From: JANMEX01 sp031423755 | GTDB lineage: Bacteria; Pseudomonadota; Alphaproteobacteria; Rhizobiales; Rhizobiaceae | Direction of reading: 5' to 3' | Length of the DNA stretch: 19,412 nt | Assembly (NCBI GenBank): GCA_031423755.1 | Contig: JANPGC010000214.1 | Span: 1-19,412, forward strand | Part shown: positions 1 through 6,783 of the stretch, one piece after another | How the letters are laid out: every line of letters begins with the position of its first letter | Position numbering within the stretch: the stretch's first letter is position 1 | Position numbers and translations under genes: made by a program | Notes under the pieces: generated by a model | What the model was told of the DNA's origin: nothing | What the model saw: the letters and a program-made list of their open reading frames with translations, nothing else | The model's database searches: none

Positions 1-1102
1 TCTTGATCGCCTTCATGCCCTTGTTGTTGGCGTCCTGGTGCGAGCCGGAAAAAGCGGTGTAGACCAGTTCGCCGACATAGGGATGGCGCTCGGGGATCCT
101 GAGCTGGTTGCAATGTTCGTAGACGCCCTTGATGCGGTTGATGTCGGTGCAGTCGAGTTCCGGGTCCACGCCTTGGGTGAACATGTTGAGCGCCAGCGTG
201 ACGATATCCACATTGCCAGTGCGCTCGCCATTGCCGAACAGGGTGCCTTCGACACGGTCGGCCCCTGCCATCAGGCCCATTTCCGTGGCGGCGATGCCGG
301 TGCCGCGGTCATTGTGCGGGTGCAGCGAGATGATCAGGCTCTCGCGGTTGTCCAGGTTGCGGCACATCCATTCGATCATGTCGGCATAGATGTTCGGCGT
401 AGACATCTCGACTGTGGCAGGCAGGTTGAAAATCAGCTTGTTGTCTGGCGTCGGCTTGATGACTTCCTGAACCGCATTGCATATATCGAGCGCGACTTCG
501 AGTTCTGTACCCGTGAAGCTTTCCGGCGAATACTCAAAGCGGAAACCGCCACCGGCTTTTTCTGCCATATCGGTGATCATCTTGGCGGCATCGACGGCGA
601 TCTGCTTAATGCCGTGCACATCCTTGCCGAAGACAACGCGGCGCTGCAATTCAGATGTCGAATTGTAGAAATGCACAATCGGGTTCTTCGCGCCTTTGAG
701 CGATTCAAACGTGCGGGTGATGAGTTCGGGGCGGCACTGCACCAGCACCTGCAGCGACACATCATCCGGCACGCCGCCTTCTTCGATACACCAGCGGGCG
801 AAGTCAAAGTCGGTCTGCGAGGCGGAGGGGAAACCAATCTCGATTTCCTTGAAACCCATGTCAAGCAGGAGCTTGAACATGCGCGCCTTGCGTTCCTGGC
901 CCATCGGGTCGATCAGCGCCTGATTGCCGTCGCGCAGGTCCACCGAGCACCAGACCGGGGCCTTGGTGATCTGGTTTGATGGCCACTGTCGGTCGGGCAG
1001 GTCGATCTGCGGGTAGGCTTGGTATTTCTGCCCCGCGAGCGGCATGCCTTTATGGCTTGATCGCGTGGTGTTCGCTTGCGGCATGTTTGTGTCTGCGGTC
1101 AT
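1..1102 (-). CDS. leuA: 2-isopropylmalate synthase (N-terminal 367 residues, cut by window edge)
   Basis: First committed step of leucine biosynthesis: condensation of acetyl-CoA with 2-oxoisovalerate to 2-isopropylmalate, in the cytosol. Reading leftward from 1102, the protein begins MTADTNMPQANTT and carries KAPVWCSVDLRDGNQAL (about residues 48-64), whose LRDGNQ supplies a metal/substrate-binding Arg-Asp pair of the DRE-TIM fold, and HPHNDRGTG (about 258-266) with the two metal-binding His. The family is usually about 550-580 aa, so the C-terminal regulatory domain lies outside the window. The ATG at 1102 is chosen because an upstream in-phase ATG meets TGA at once and GGGA lies about 9 nt before this start. 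A leader peptide/attenuator precedes it (1193-1365). The long plus-strand ORFs over this stretch are shadows. Confidence 0.95.
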   Translation of the reverse strand, partial: MTADTNMPQANTTRSSHKGMPLAGQKYQAYPQIDLPDRQWPSNQITKAPVWCSVDLRDGNQALIDPMGQERKARMFKLLLDMGFKEIEIGFPSASQTDFDFARWCIEEGGVPDDVSLQVLVQCRPELITRTFESLKGAKNPIVHFYNSTSELQRRVVFGKDVHGIKQIAVDAAKMITDMAEKAGGGFRFEYSPESFTGTELEVALDICNAVQEVIKPTPDNKLIFNLPATVEMSTPNIYADMIEWMCRNLDNRESLIISLHPHNDRGTGIAATEMGLMAGADRVEGTLFGNGERTGNVDIVTLALNMFTQGVDPELDCTDINRIKGVYEHCNQLRIPERHPYVGELVYTAFSGSHQDANNKGMKAIK

Positions 1103-1192
1103 GTCTTTGGTCCCATGAGCGTTCCGGCTGAGACCATCGGCCTTCAAGACAGAATGCGCCCGTTCATTGGCGTTGGAATTCAGGTTTGTAAA

Positions 1193-1236
1193 GGGAGCCA
1201 GCGGATCAAACCCGCAATCGACCGCCGGACGCTCCC
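1193..1236 (-). terminator. Attenuator (terminator) hairpin of leuA leader
   Basis: In the leftward transcript, GGGAGC pairs with GCTCCC and GGCGG with CCGCT (one G.U), with a small internal bulge, giving an 11-pair stem around a loop of about 17 nt, followed by TTTACAAA. The U-tract is short, so termination efficiency is uncertain. The 5' arm (1222-1236) is also needed by the competing antiterminator (1222-1253), as in classical amino-acid attenuation. Confidence 0.55.
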
Positions 1237-1253
1237 GTTACCGGGCCCGACGG
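1222..1253 (-). promoter_or_regulatory. Antiterminator hairpin, leuA attenuator
   Basis: In the transcript, CCGTCGGGC (1253-1245) can pair over nine positions with GTCCGGCGG (1230-1222), two of them G.U. Forming it takes away the 5' arm of the terminator. The 5' arm lies within the last codons of the leader peptide, about 9 nt past the four Leu codons. A ribosome stalled on Leu codons would therefore leave it free, while one at the stop codon (1238-1240) would mask it. An additional hairpin, CGGCCG (1283-1278) with CGGCCG (1256-1251), encloses the Leu codons. Confidence 0.5.
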
Positions 1254-1330
1254 CCGCCAATAAGCAGAAGCAGCGCGCGGCCGATGGCGGCGCAAGTGTG
1301 TGCTTCGGTGATGGCGCGGTTTGCGATCAT
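1238..1330 (-). CDS. Leucine leader peptide upstream of leuA (30 aa)
   Basis: A short reading frame whose C-terminal part reads GRALLLLIGGRRAR before TAA; the four consecutive Leu codons (CTG CTT CTG CTT) are at 1262-1273. Translation as a leader peptide would sense charged tRNA-Leu and control the attenuator between it and leuA, by analogy with LeuL of enterobacteria. Two starts are possible: ATG at 1330 (30 aa) or ATG at 1372 (44 aa). I prefer 1330 because a predicted promoter (1337-1365) places the transcription start on this A, making the message leaderless. Neither start has a Shine-Dalgarno. Stop-to-leuA distance is about 135 nt. The peptide itself is inferred; the codon run and alternative pairings are visible directly. 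Confidence 0.6.
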   Translation of the reverse strand: MIANRAITEAHTCAAIGRALLLLIGGRRAR

Positions 1331-1336
1331 GGGCAG

Positions 1337-1365
1337 AAGGTAGCCGAGATGTGCGGCGCTGGCAA
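1337..1365 (-). promoter_or_regulatory. Predicted sigma-70 promoter of leuA leader
   Basis: Leftward TTGCCA (1365-1360), a 17-nt spacer, then TACCTT (1342-1337). The expected start, about 7 nt after the -10 hexamer, is position 1330, the A of the leader ATG. It lies just downstream of the devA stop codon (1378). Confidence 0.45.
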
Positions 1366-1377
1366 GAACCATCACAG

Positions 1378-2103
1378 TTATGGTTGTGCTGTTTTCCCGC
1401 CACCCGCTGCCGTATCCTTCACAATCCGCCCATCCTCCAGCGTGACAATCCGGTCGGCCATATCAAGGATGCGGTTGTCGTGGGTTACCATGACCGTGGT
1501 GGTGCCACGGGCAGCGCCGAGTTTTTTCAGCATTTCGACAATATTCATGCCGCTTTCGCGGTCGAGCGCGGCGGTGGGTTCGTCCGCAAAGACGACTTCA
1601 GGATTGCCGACCAGGGCGCGGGCGACGGCGACCCGCTGCTTCTGGCCGCCGGAAAGGTTGGCTGGAAGATAGTCCATCCGGTCTGACAGGCCGACAAGGC
1701 CAAGAATGTGGCGGGCAGCTTTCTGTTCCGCGCTGGTGTTTGATGCGCCGTGGACCTGCAGGCCCATCTGCACATTTTGCATGGCGGTCAGGCTTTCGTG
1801 AAGATTGTGCGCCTGAAATATAAAGCCCAGCCTGCGGCGCAAGGCCACGTTCAACGCCTGGCTCGCACCGAACAATTCGTGGCCCAGCAGATTGACAGAG
1901 CCTTGCTGCACCTCGCGAAGGCAGCCCATCAACGTCAGCATGGTGGTTTTTCCAGAGCCGGACGGGCCCATCAGCACAGTGAGGCTGCCGCGCTTGACGC
2001 TGAGATTAATGTCGTACAGGGCCTGTTTGCGCGCTTCCCCGGCGCCGAACCAGTGGTTCAGCCCGATCACCTTTATGGGCGCGCTGTCGGCCATCTCGCG
2101 CAC
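1378..2103 (-). CDS. devA: DevA-family ABC exporter ATP-binding protein
   Basis: ATPase of a DevBCA-type exporter, working at the inner face of the cytoplasmic membrane with the DevC permease and DevB adaptor encoded just upstream. Visible motifs: Walker A GPSGSGKTT (residues 46-54), Q-loop Gln97, signature LSGGQ (150-154), Walker B VVFADEP (170-176), H-loop His208. At 241 aa it is normal for a stand-alone MacB/LolD/DevA-type ATPase. The reading frame can begin at GTG 2103, directly after the devC stop, or at ATG 2094, three codons in; no good ribosome site decides, and coupling to devC is likely. Family assignment rests mainly on the permease and adaptor; the transported substrate is unknown. 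Confidence 0.88.
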   Translation of the reverse strand: MREMADSAPIKVIGLNHWFGAGEARKQALYDINLSVKRGSLTVLMGPSGSGKTTMLTLMGCLREVQQGSVNLLGHELFGASQALNVALRRRLGFIFQAHNLHESLTAMQNVQMGLQVHGASNTSAEQKAARHILGLVGLSDRMDYLPANLSGGQKQRVAVARALVGNPEVVFADEPTAALDRESGMNIVEMLKKLGAARGTTTVMVTHDNRILDMADRIVTLEDGRIVKDTAAGGGKTAQP

Positions 2104-3276
2104 CTAGAACAAGTCAGCCGGATCGGCGGCGGCCAATCGGCGCGTTGCAATGGCGCCGGAGAGGGAACAGGCGAACAAGGTGCCGACAAAGACCATCGCC
2201 GCCATGTTCCACGTCATTGCCAGCGGCAGCGCTGTGGCTTTCTTCATGCCAACCAACAGGCCGCTCGCGATGAGAAAGCCAGGAATGAAGCCCAGTACGG
2301 CAAGGATCAAGGCTTCTTCAAAGACGATGCCAAAGAAGAACTGCTGCTTGTAGCCCATCGCTTTGAACGTGGCGTATTCGCCCAAATGGTCGGCCACGTC
2401 TGTCGACAGCACCTGATAAACGATGACTATGCCGACGAGGATACCGATGATGACGCCAAAGCCGAAAATGATGCCGGTCGGGCGTTTGGTTGTTTGGTAG
2501 CTCAATTCGTCGGCACCCGCCTGTTTATAGGAGCGTATCCGCAATGACTTGTCGGAGATGATTGTCTTCAGCCGTGACGCGACCAGTTCGGGATTGGCTC
2601 GGCTGGCAATCTGCAGGAGGATGTGATCCGGCGCGCTCGAGCGGCGGGCGGGAAACAGTGTCAGGAAGCTTTGATCCGACATGATCAGATACCCATCCCC
2701 GCCAAAGCCGCCGCCGCCCTGAAATGTGTCATAAAGCGTCAGCGTCTTGCCGGACACTTCAAATGACGTCGGCGTTTGCGGGCGCACGGCAGCGGCCTCG
2801 TCGCGCGGCAGGCCCCGGGTATACATGTCGAGGATGGCGGCGTTCTGCAATTGCAGCGTTGAAGTTTTGGCTTTTAGGGCAGGGCCCAAGAAATCCGCCA
2901 GTGCCGGATCAATGCCGAAGCTGGTCATACTCAGTGTCTTGGTTTGGCGTGCCCAGTTGATGTTGCCAACAAATATGCCCGTTCCGGCCGTGACATCCGG
3001 GTCAGCCAAGGCCTGAAACAGCCACTGGCGTGCAACGTTTCCGCCCTCGGTCATGGAATTGGCATCCGACGCCGAGATCATGACGTCTGCATGGAAAAAC
3101 TCGTATGGCTTGAGTGTTGCGGTCGCCATTGAATTCATGATGCCGAGCTGGACAAAGACGAGAACGTTGGCAAAGGCAACGCCTGCCAAGGCGGCCGCAA
3201 ACCGGGTGCGGCTGTGGGTCAGTTGCAGCCATCCGATGGGCAGGCGGCCGAAAATCCATTGCAACAGGCGGATCAT
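2104..3276 (-). CDS. devC: DevC-family ABC exporter permease
   Basis: FtsX/MacB-like permease of 390 aa. It has one membrane helix near the N-terminus (about 27-46), a large extracytoplasmic domain (about 50-265), then three helices (about 268-290, 314-344, 356-376), the usual topology of this superfamily. The N-terminal stretch around GWLQLTHSRTRFAAALAGVA resembles the start of DevC proteins of cyanobacterial exporters. The ATG overlaps the stop of the upstream adaptor gene as ATGA (3273-3276), and the TAG stop abuts the start of the ATPase gene, so the three are translationally coupled. Role by family: moving a lipid-linked or other hydrophobic substrate, or providing force for efflux through a DevB/TolC-type channel. 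No outer membrane partner gene is seen in the window. Confidence 0.85.
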   Translation of the reverse strand: MIRLLQWIFGRLPIGWLQLTHSRTRFAAALAGVAFANVLVFVQLGIMNSMATATLKPYEFFHADVMISASDANSMTEGGNVARQWLFQALADPDVTAGTGIFVGNINWARQTKTLSMTSFGIDPALADFLGPALKAKTSTLQLQNAAILDMYTRGLPRDEAAAVRPQTPTSFEVSGKTLTLYDTFQGGGGFGGDGYLIMSDQSFLTLFPARRSSAPDHILLQIASRANPELVASRLKTIISDKSLRIRSYKQAGADELSYQTTKRPTGIIFGFGVIIGILVGIVIVYQVLSTDVADHLGEYATFKAMGYKQQFFFGIVFEEALILAVLGFIPGFLIASGLLVGMKKATALPLAMTWNMAAMVFVGTLFACSLSGAIATRRLAAADPADLF

Positions 3277-4508
3277 GGATAGACCGGGCTTGCTGCGTCG
3301 CTCCGTGTATCAATCCGGGCGATGACCTCAAGATTGGTGTAGCGCGCGGCAATAACGGATGACGGCTGGTCGAGCTCGACCATGACAGTGACAACACGGG
3401 CGTCGGTGTTGGCGGCTGTGTCGTCCGACACAAGCCCTTGCCGACCGACCATCAGACCGATCGACTGGACCTTTCCCTGCAGGGTCTGGCCAATGGCCAC
3501 GGCGGCCAATTCGACCGGCTGACCTTCGGCGACGGATGCGATTCGATCTTGATAAACTTCGACCTCGGCCATCATGTGATCGGTGTCGCCCAAGTCCATG
3601 ATGCCGGAGGCGGGTGGACGCTCGCCTGCGCGCGCGTTAACGTCCAGCACTACGCCGCTGATCGGCGACAGGACTTCGGCACGTTTCAAATCCTCCTGTG
3701 CCCGCAAATAGTCTGCCTTGGCAGCATCCAGATTGCGTGACGCAACGATCACATCCGGCTCCATATCGACTTCTTCTGACGTGAACCGCGCCAATGTCGC
3801 CTGCGCCTTCGTTACGGCAAACGCGGCCTGCCGTGCTGCTGCGGCGCTGGCGTCGAGCGTGGCCTGTGTGGTTACGCCTTTTTTGAACAGTTCGCGCGCC
3901 CGCGCCTGTTCGGCGGCTGCCTCGTCGGCTGTTGACTGGGCCTGGGCCACGACCGCAGATGCCTCATCACGCGAATTTTGCACTGCCTGGCGGGTCTGAA
4001 CCAAAGCGGCCTGCCTGACCGCCACGTTTGCCTCAGCCAACAGCACAGCGCTCTGCAGCTGGCCGCTGTTATCCAAACGCGCGACAACGCTGCCTTTCTG
4101 CACCCGGTCACCTGCCGCGACCAGGATTTCAGCAATCCGTGCATCGCCGGCGCCATAAGGTGGCGCAACGATGGAAATGTCACCGCGCGGGATAAGGCGG
4201 GCCAAACCAACAACATCAGATGGCTGCATGGTTGCAGCCATGTCGTTGGGCAGGGCAATTTCAGGGGGCAGCGCTATCGGTGAACTCGAGCCTCCGCCCG
4301 GTTGAAGACCAGTGAGCGCATAGAATTTCTTCAGCGCAGGGGGTTGAAAATACATACCAATGACTGCGCCGGTGAACATTAACAGCGGTGCCAGCAGGAC
4401 AAGCAAATAGCGTCGGCGGAAAGTGAAACCAAGTCCGGATGTTGCTGTCACGTCCACTCCGCGGGCGATCACCTCCAGTGGCAGCTCGGCGTCTTGCGGA
4501 TTGCTCAT
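3273..4508 (-). CDS. devB: DevB/HlyD-family periplasmic adaptor (membrane fusion protein)
   Basis: Adaptor subunit of 411 aa that would bridge the DevCA pump to an outer membrane channel. It shows a short cytoplasmic N-terminus, one signal-anchor helix (about 34-54), first lipoyl half ARIAEILVAAGDRVQKG, a long Ala/Gln/Arg-rich coiled-coil hairpin (roughly residues 150-255), second lipoyl half LSPISGVVLDVNARAGE, and a C-terminal beta-barrel part. The frame is open to 4652, but I place the start at ATG 4508 because GGAG lies 8 nt before it and the 48 extra residues look non-coding. First gene of the devBCA operon; an FNR-type box and matching -10 lie upstream (4574-4616). Confidence 0.87.
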   Translation of the reverse strand: MSNPQDAELPLEVIARGVDVTATSGLGFTFRRRYLLVLLAPLLMFTGAVIGMYFQPPALKKFYALTGLQPGGGSSSPIALPPEIALPNDMAATMQPSDVVGLARLIPRGDISIVAPPYGAGDARIAEILVAAGDRVQKGSVVARLDNSGQLQSAVLLAEANVAVRQAALVQTRQAVQNSRDEASAVVAQAQSTADEAAAEQARARELFKKGVTTQATLDASAAAARQAAFAVTKAQATLARFTSEEVDMEPDVIVASRNLDAAKADYLRAQEDLKRAEVLSPISGVVLDVNARAGERPPASGIMDLGDTDHMMAEVEVYQDRIASVAEGQPVELAAVAIGQTLQGKVQSIGLMVGRQGLVSDDTAANTDARVVTVMVELDQPSSVIAARYTNLEVIARIDTRSDAASPVYP

Positions 4509-4573
4509 GGTGTGCTCCGGTCGGGGAGAAGTAAAAGTATCGTCGCATTCTGCTCGCCGCTGTGGCAAGGCAA

Positions 4574-4579
4574 TTGATA
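4574..4579 (-). promoter_or_regulatory. Predicted -10 element of devBCA promoter
   Basis: Leftward TATCAA (4 of 6 matches to TATAAT). It predicts a start near 4567, which puts the centre of the FNR-type palindrome (4608.5) at about -41.5, the standard position for class II activation. A leader of about 58 nt before the devB ATG follows. Confidence 0.45.
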
Positions 4580-4600
4580 TGCAGCGCGTCCCATCTGTTG

Positions 4601-4616
4601 CTTGATTTCCATCAAG
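4601..4616. promoter_or_regulatory. FNR/FixK/Anr-type operator (CTTGATTTCCATCAAG)
   Basis: A perfect 6+6 palindrome with a 4-nt spacer; its core TTGAT-N4-ATCAA is identical to the consensus for FNR/Anr/FixK/FnrN-type regulators of the CRP superfamily. It lies in the noncoding gap between the end of the 4702-6783 gene and devB, about 100 nt before the devB start. Which regulator binds cannot be told from the site. Confidence 0.65.
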
Positions 4617-4680
4617 TCTATGCCGAATAAGTGAAGCAGCGGACCGCCTCATCTTATAATCGCGCTTCGCAGGCCTACTG

Positions 4681-4701
4681 AAAAAACACGCAAAAGCCGC
4701 G
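4681..4701 (-). terminator. Possible weak terminator after the moxR operon
   Basis: Right after the TAG of the last gene of the moxR cluster, the leftward transcript reads GCGCGGCTTTTGCGTGTTTTTT: a short stem (about 4 pairs) and a run of six U. The stem is weak and I am unsure it works. Confidence 0.3.
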
Positions 4702-6783
4702 CTACCGCCCCTCGCGCCACCAGGTTGCGGCCATAGCCGACAACAGCAGCGCCAAACCTATCAACCCGCCGAACAGCGGCAGCCGGTTTATGCCGAGCAG
4801 CTCTGTTTCGTCCGTCTTGCGCAGGCCGATCCAGTTGGGGCCGGAGGCTTCGCTGGTTCTGGTTATGGGAACGATGTCAGGAAGGGTAAGTGTTCCGGTG
4901 GCAGACGCGAGACGGCGGATGGAGGCTTTGGTTTGGGTGGTCAATGGTTTGAGGACGGCGTCGGTGGAGATGATGGATTTGAATTCCGGCGCGTCGACCG
5001 GGCCGGCATGGACCAGAGTGGAAAGGTCGCCGTTGGCCACTTGGAACAGGCCGATCTCATTGGTTTTCAGCGTGCCACGAAAAAGGCCGGGATCGGCTTC
5101 GATCAGCTTGACCGTGGACGTCTTGCCGGACGGCGAGATGATCTGCGCATCACCTGCTTCCTTTTCCATGGATTGGCGGACAATTTCGATTGTGTTGCCG
5201 GACGAGACGGCGTTCAGCGCTTCTTCTTCGAGTTCGGGCTCAGCCATAAGCCAATGGGCAATGCGGCGGTAGAGTGAGACGTCGGGGCCGCCGCCCTCAA
5301 AACCGCGCGCCCAGAGCCAGCCCTGGTCGGACAAAAGCATGCCGACGCGGCCTTTGCCCTTGCGGTCAAGGATAAGCAGCGGCTTGTCATCCGGGCCTTT
5401 CATGACGACATTGCCTTCGGGCTCCTGAACATCAATGATGCGGAACCAGCGTCCCCAGGCCGGCGGCTCGGATGCCGAGCCTTCAAGGCCGCGGGTCACG
5501 GGGTGGCGCTTGCCCTCGTCTGTCAGGCGCGGGAAGAAGGCCTGTTCGGTGACGCCGCCGTCGGGCAGGGCGGCCAGCGCCGGCTCGAGCGGCGTTTCAG
5601 CGATGGAGGCTGTACCGGCATATTCAGGGCCGGCGGCGATCAGCAGCGCGCCGCCCTGTTCGACGTATTTGGCGATGTAATCATAATAGAGGATCGGCAG
5701 CACGTCGCGGTGCTGGTAGCGGTCGAAGATGATCAGGTCGAAATCATTGATCTTTTCGACGAAGAGTTCACGCGTCGGAAAGGCGATCAGCGACAGTTCG
5801 TTGATCGGCGTGCCGTCCTGCTTTTCCGGCGGGCGCAAAATGGTGAAGTGAACAAGGTCGACCGCGCCGTCGGATTTCAACAGGTTGCGCCATGTGCGCT
5901 CGCCCGCGTGCGGCTCGCCGGAGACGAGGAGAACGCGCAGGTTCTCGCGGATGCCGTCGATGGTGGCAACGGCGCTGTTGTTTGAGGCGGAGACTTCGCC
6001 GTCAAGCGGCTCGGCGGTGAGCTCGAGAATGTTCTTGCCTGCACGGGCAATTTCGATATCGAGTTCGGCGACTTGGCCAGCGACAGAGGTTTCCTCGCGC
6101 AGTGGTTCGCCGTTCAGAAGCACACGGACCTTGACCGGCGTGCCGGGTGCGGCGCCGTCATCATCTACTCGGTAGGAGAATTTCAGTGGCTTGCCGGTGA
6201 TGCCGAATTTCGGGGATTCGAGAAGGCGGATGACCCGGTCTTTCTCGCCCTCCCTGCCGGTCAGCAACACATGGACCGGGGCGGCGAAACCGAAGGCCTT
6301 GGCGGGATCGGCGGGCACATCATGGGCTTGGCCGTCTGTGATGACAATCGCGCCGCCGACGCGGGAGAGCGGAACGTCGGTGAACGCATTGTTGACTGCC
6401 TCGACGATACGGGTCGAAGATTGTGCACCGGAGCCGGATGCCTCTCCGGCGGAGACGACACGCACGTCGAAATAGGGGAAGCGGGCAAGCCTTTCTTTCA
6501 GGCCTGGAATCGCCGCCTCAAGCTGCGCGTTGCGGTCGCCGAATGACTGGCTTTGGCTTTTGTCGAGCACAATTGCGACGGTGCTCTTGAGCGGCACGCG
6601 GTCTTCCGCTTGCAACACAGGATTGGCGAGGCTCGCCAGGAGGGCCAGCGAAGCGACCGAGCGCAACACTGCGCCGCGTGCGCGCCGGAGAAGGGAATAG
6701 CCTGCGACAGATGCAAGCCCGACACCGGCCGCAGCAATAAGAGGCACGGGAATCAACGGATCGAATGCGAGGGAAAAGATCAT
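4702..6783 (-). CDS. Membrane-anchored vWA-like / glutamine-amidotransferase-like protein
   Basis: A 693-aa protein of a type that accompanies MoxR, DUF58 and DUF4159 proteins in many alphaproteobacteria. In order: two N-terminal membrane helices (about 12-32 and 38-57), a von Willebrand A-like domain with MIDAS-type DKSQS (74-78) and a later VGGAIVITDGQ (142-151), a beta-rich stretch (about 190-275), a region like a class I glutamine amidotransferase fold without an evident catalytic triad (about 280-510), and a C-terminal helix (about 668-686) before WWREGR. It is likely a periplasm-facing membrane protein. The ATG overlaps the previous stop as ATGA (6780-6783), so it is the last gene of the coupled moxR operon. 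The biochemical role is unknown; a metal-dependent adhesion or scaffold role is inference from the vWA motif. Confidence 0.85.
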   Translation of the reverse strand: MIFSLAFDPLIPVPLIAAAGVGLASVAGYSLLRRARGAVLRSVASLALLASLANPVLQAEDRVPLKSTVAIVLDKSQSQSFGDRNAQLEAAIPGLKERLARFPYFDVRVVSAGEASGSGAQSSTRIVEAVNNAFTDVPLSRVGGAIVITDGQAHDVPADPAKAFGFAAPVHVLLTGREGEKDRVIRLLESPKFGITGKPLKFSYRVDDDGAAPGTPVKVRVLLNGEPLREETSVAGQVAELDIEIARAGKNILELTAEPLDGEVSASNNSAVATIDGIRENLRVLLVSGEPHAGERTWRNLLKSDGAVDLVHFTILRPPEKQDGTPINELSLIAFPTRELFVEKINDFDLIIFDRYQHRDVLPILYYDYIAKYVEQGGALLIAAGPEYAGTASIAETPLEPALAALPDGGVTEQAFFPRLTDEGKRHPVTRGLEGSASEPPAWGRWFRIIDVQEPEGNVVMKGPDDKPLLILDRKGKGRVGMLLSDQGWLWARGFEGGGPDVSLYRRIAHWLMAEPELEEEALNAVSSGNTIEIVRQSMEKEAGDAQIISPSGKTSTVKLIEADPGLFRGTLKTNEIGLFQVANGDLSTLVHAGPVDAPEFKSIISTDAVLKPLTTQTKASIRRLASATGTLTLPDIVPITRTSEASGPNWIGLRKTDETELLGINRLPLFGGLIGLALLLSAMAATWWREGR

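Noticed and set aside
38..979. Plus-strand 313-codon ORF over leuA
   Set aside because: Antisense shadow: the minus strand encodes unmistakable 2-isopropylmalate synthase motifs over the same stretch; the plus translation has no recognisable domain.
1750..2547. Plus-strand 265-codon ORF
   Set aside because: It spans two real minus-strand genes (devA and devC) including their junction; composition is that of an antisense frame.
4509..4652. N-terminal extension of the devB adaptor
   Set aside because: ATG 4508 has a good ribosome site (GGAG, 8 nt), and the extension would run through the FNR-type box and -10 element.
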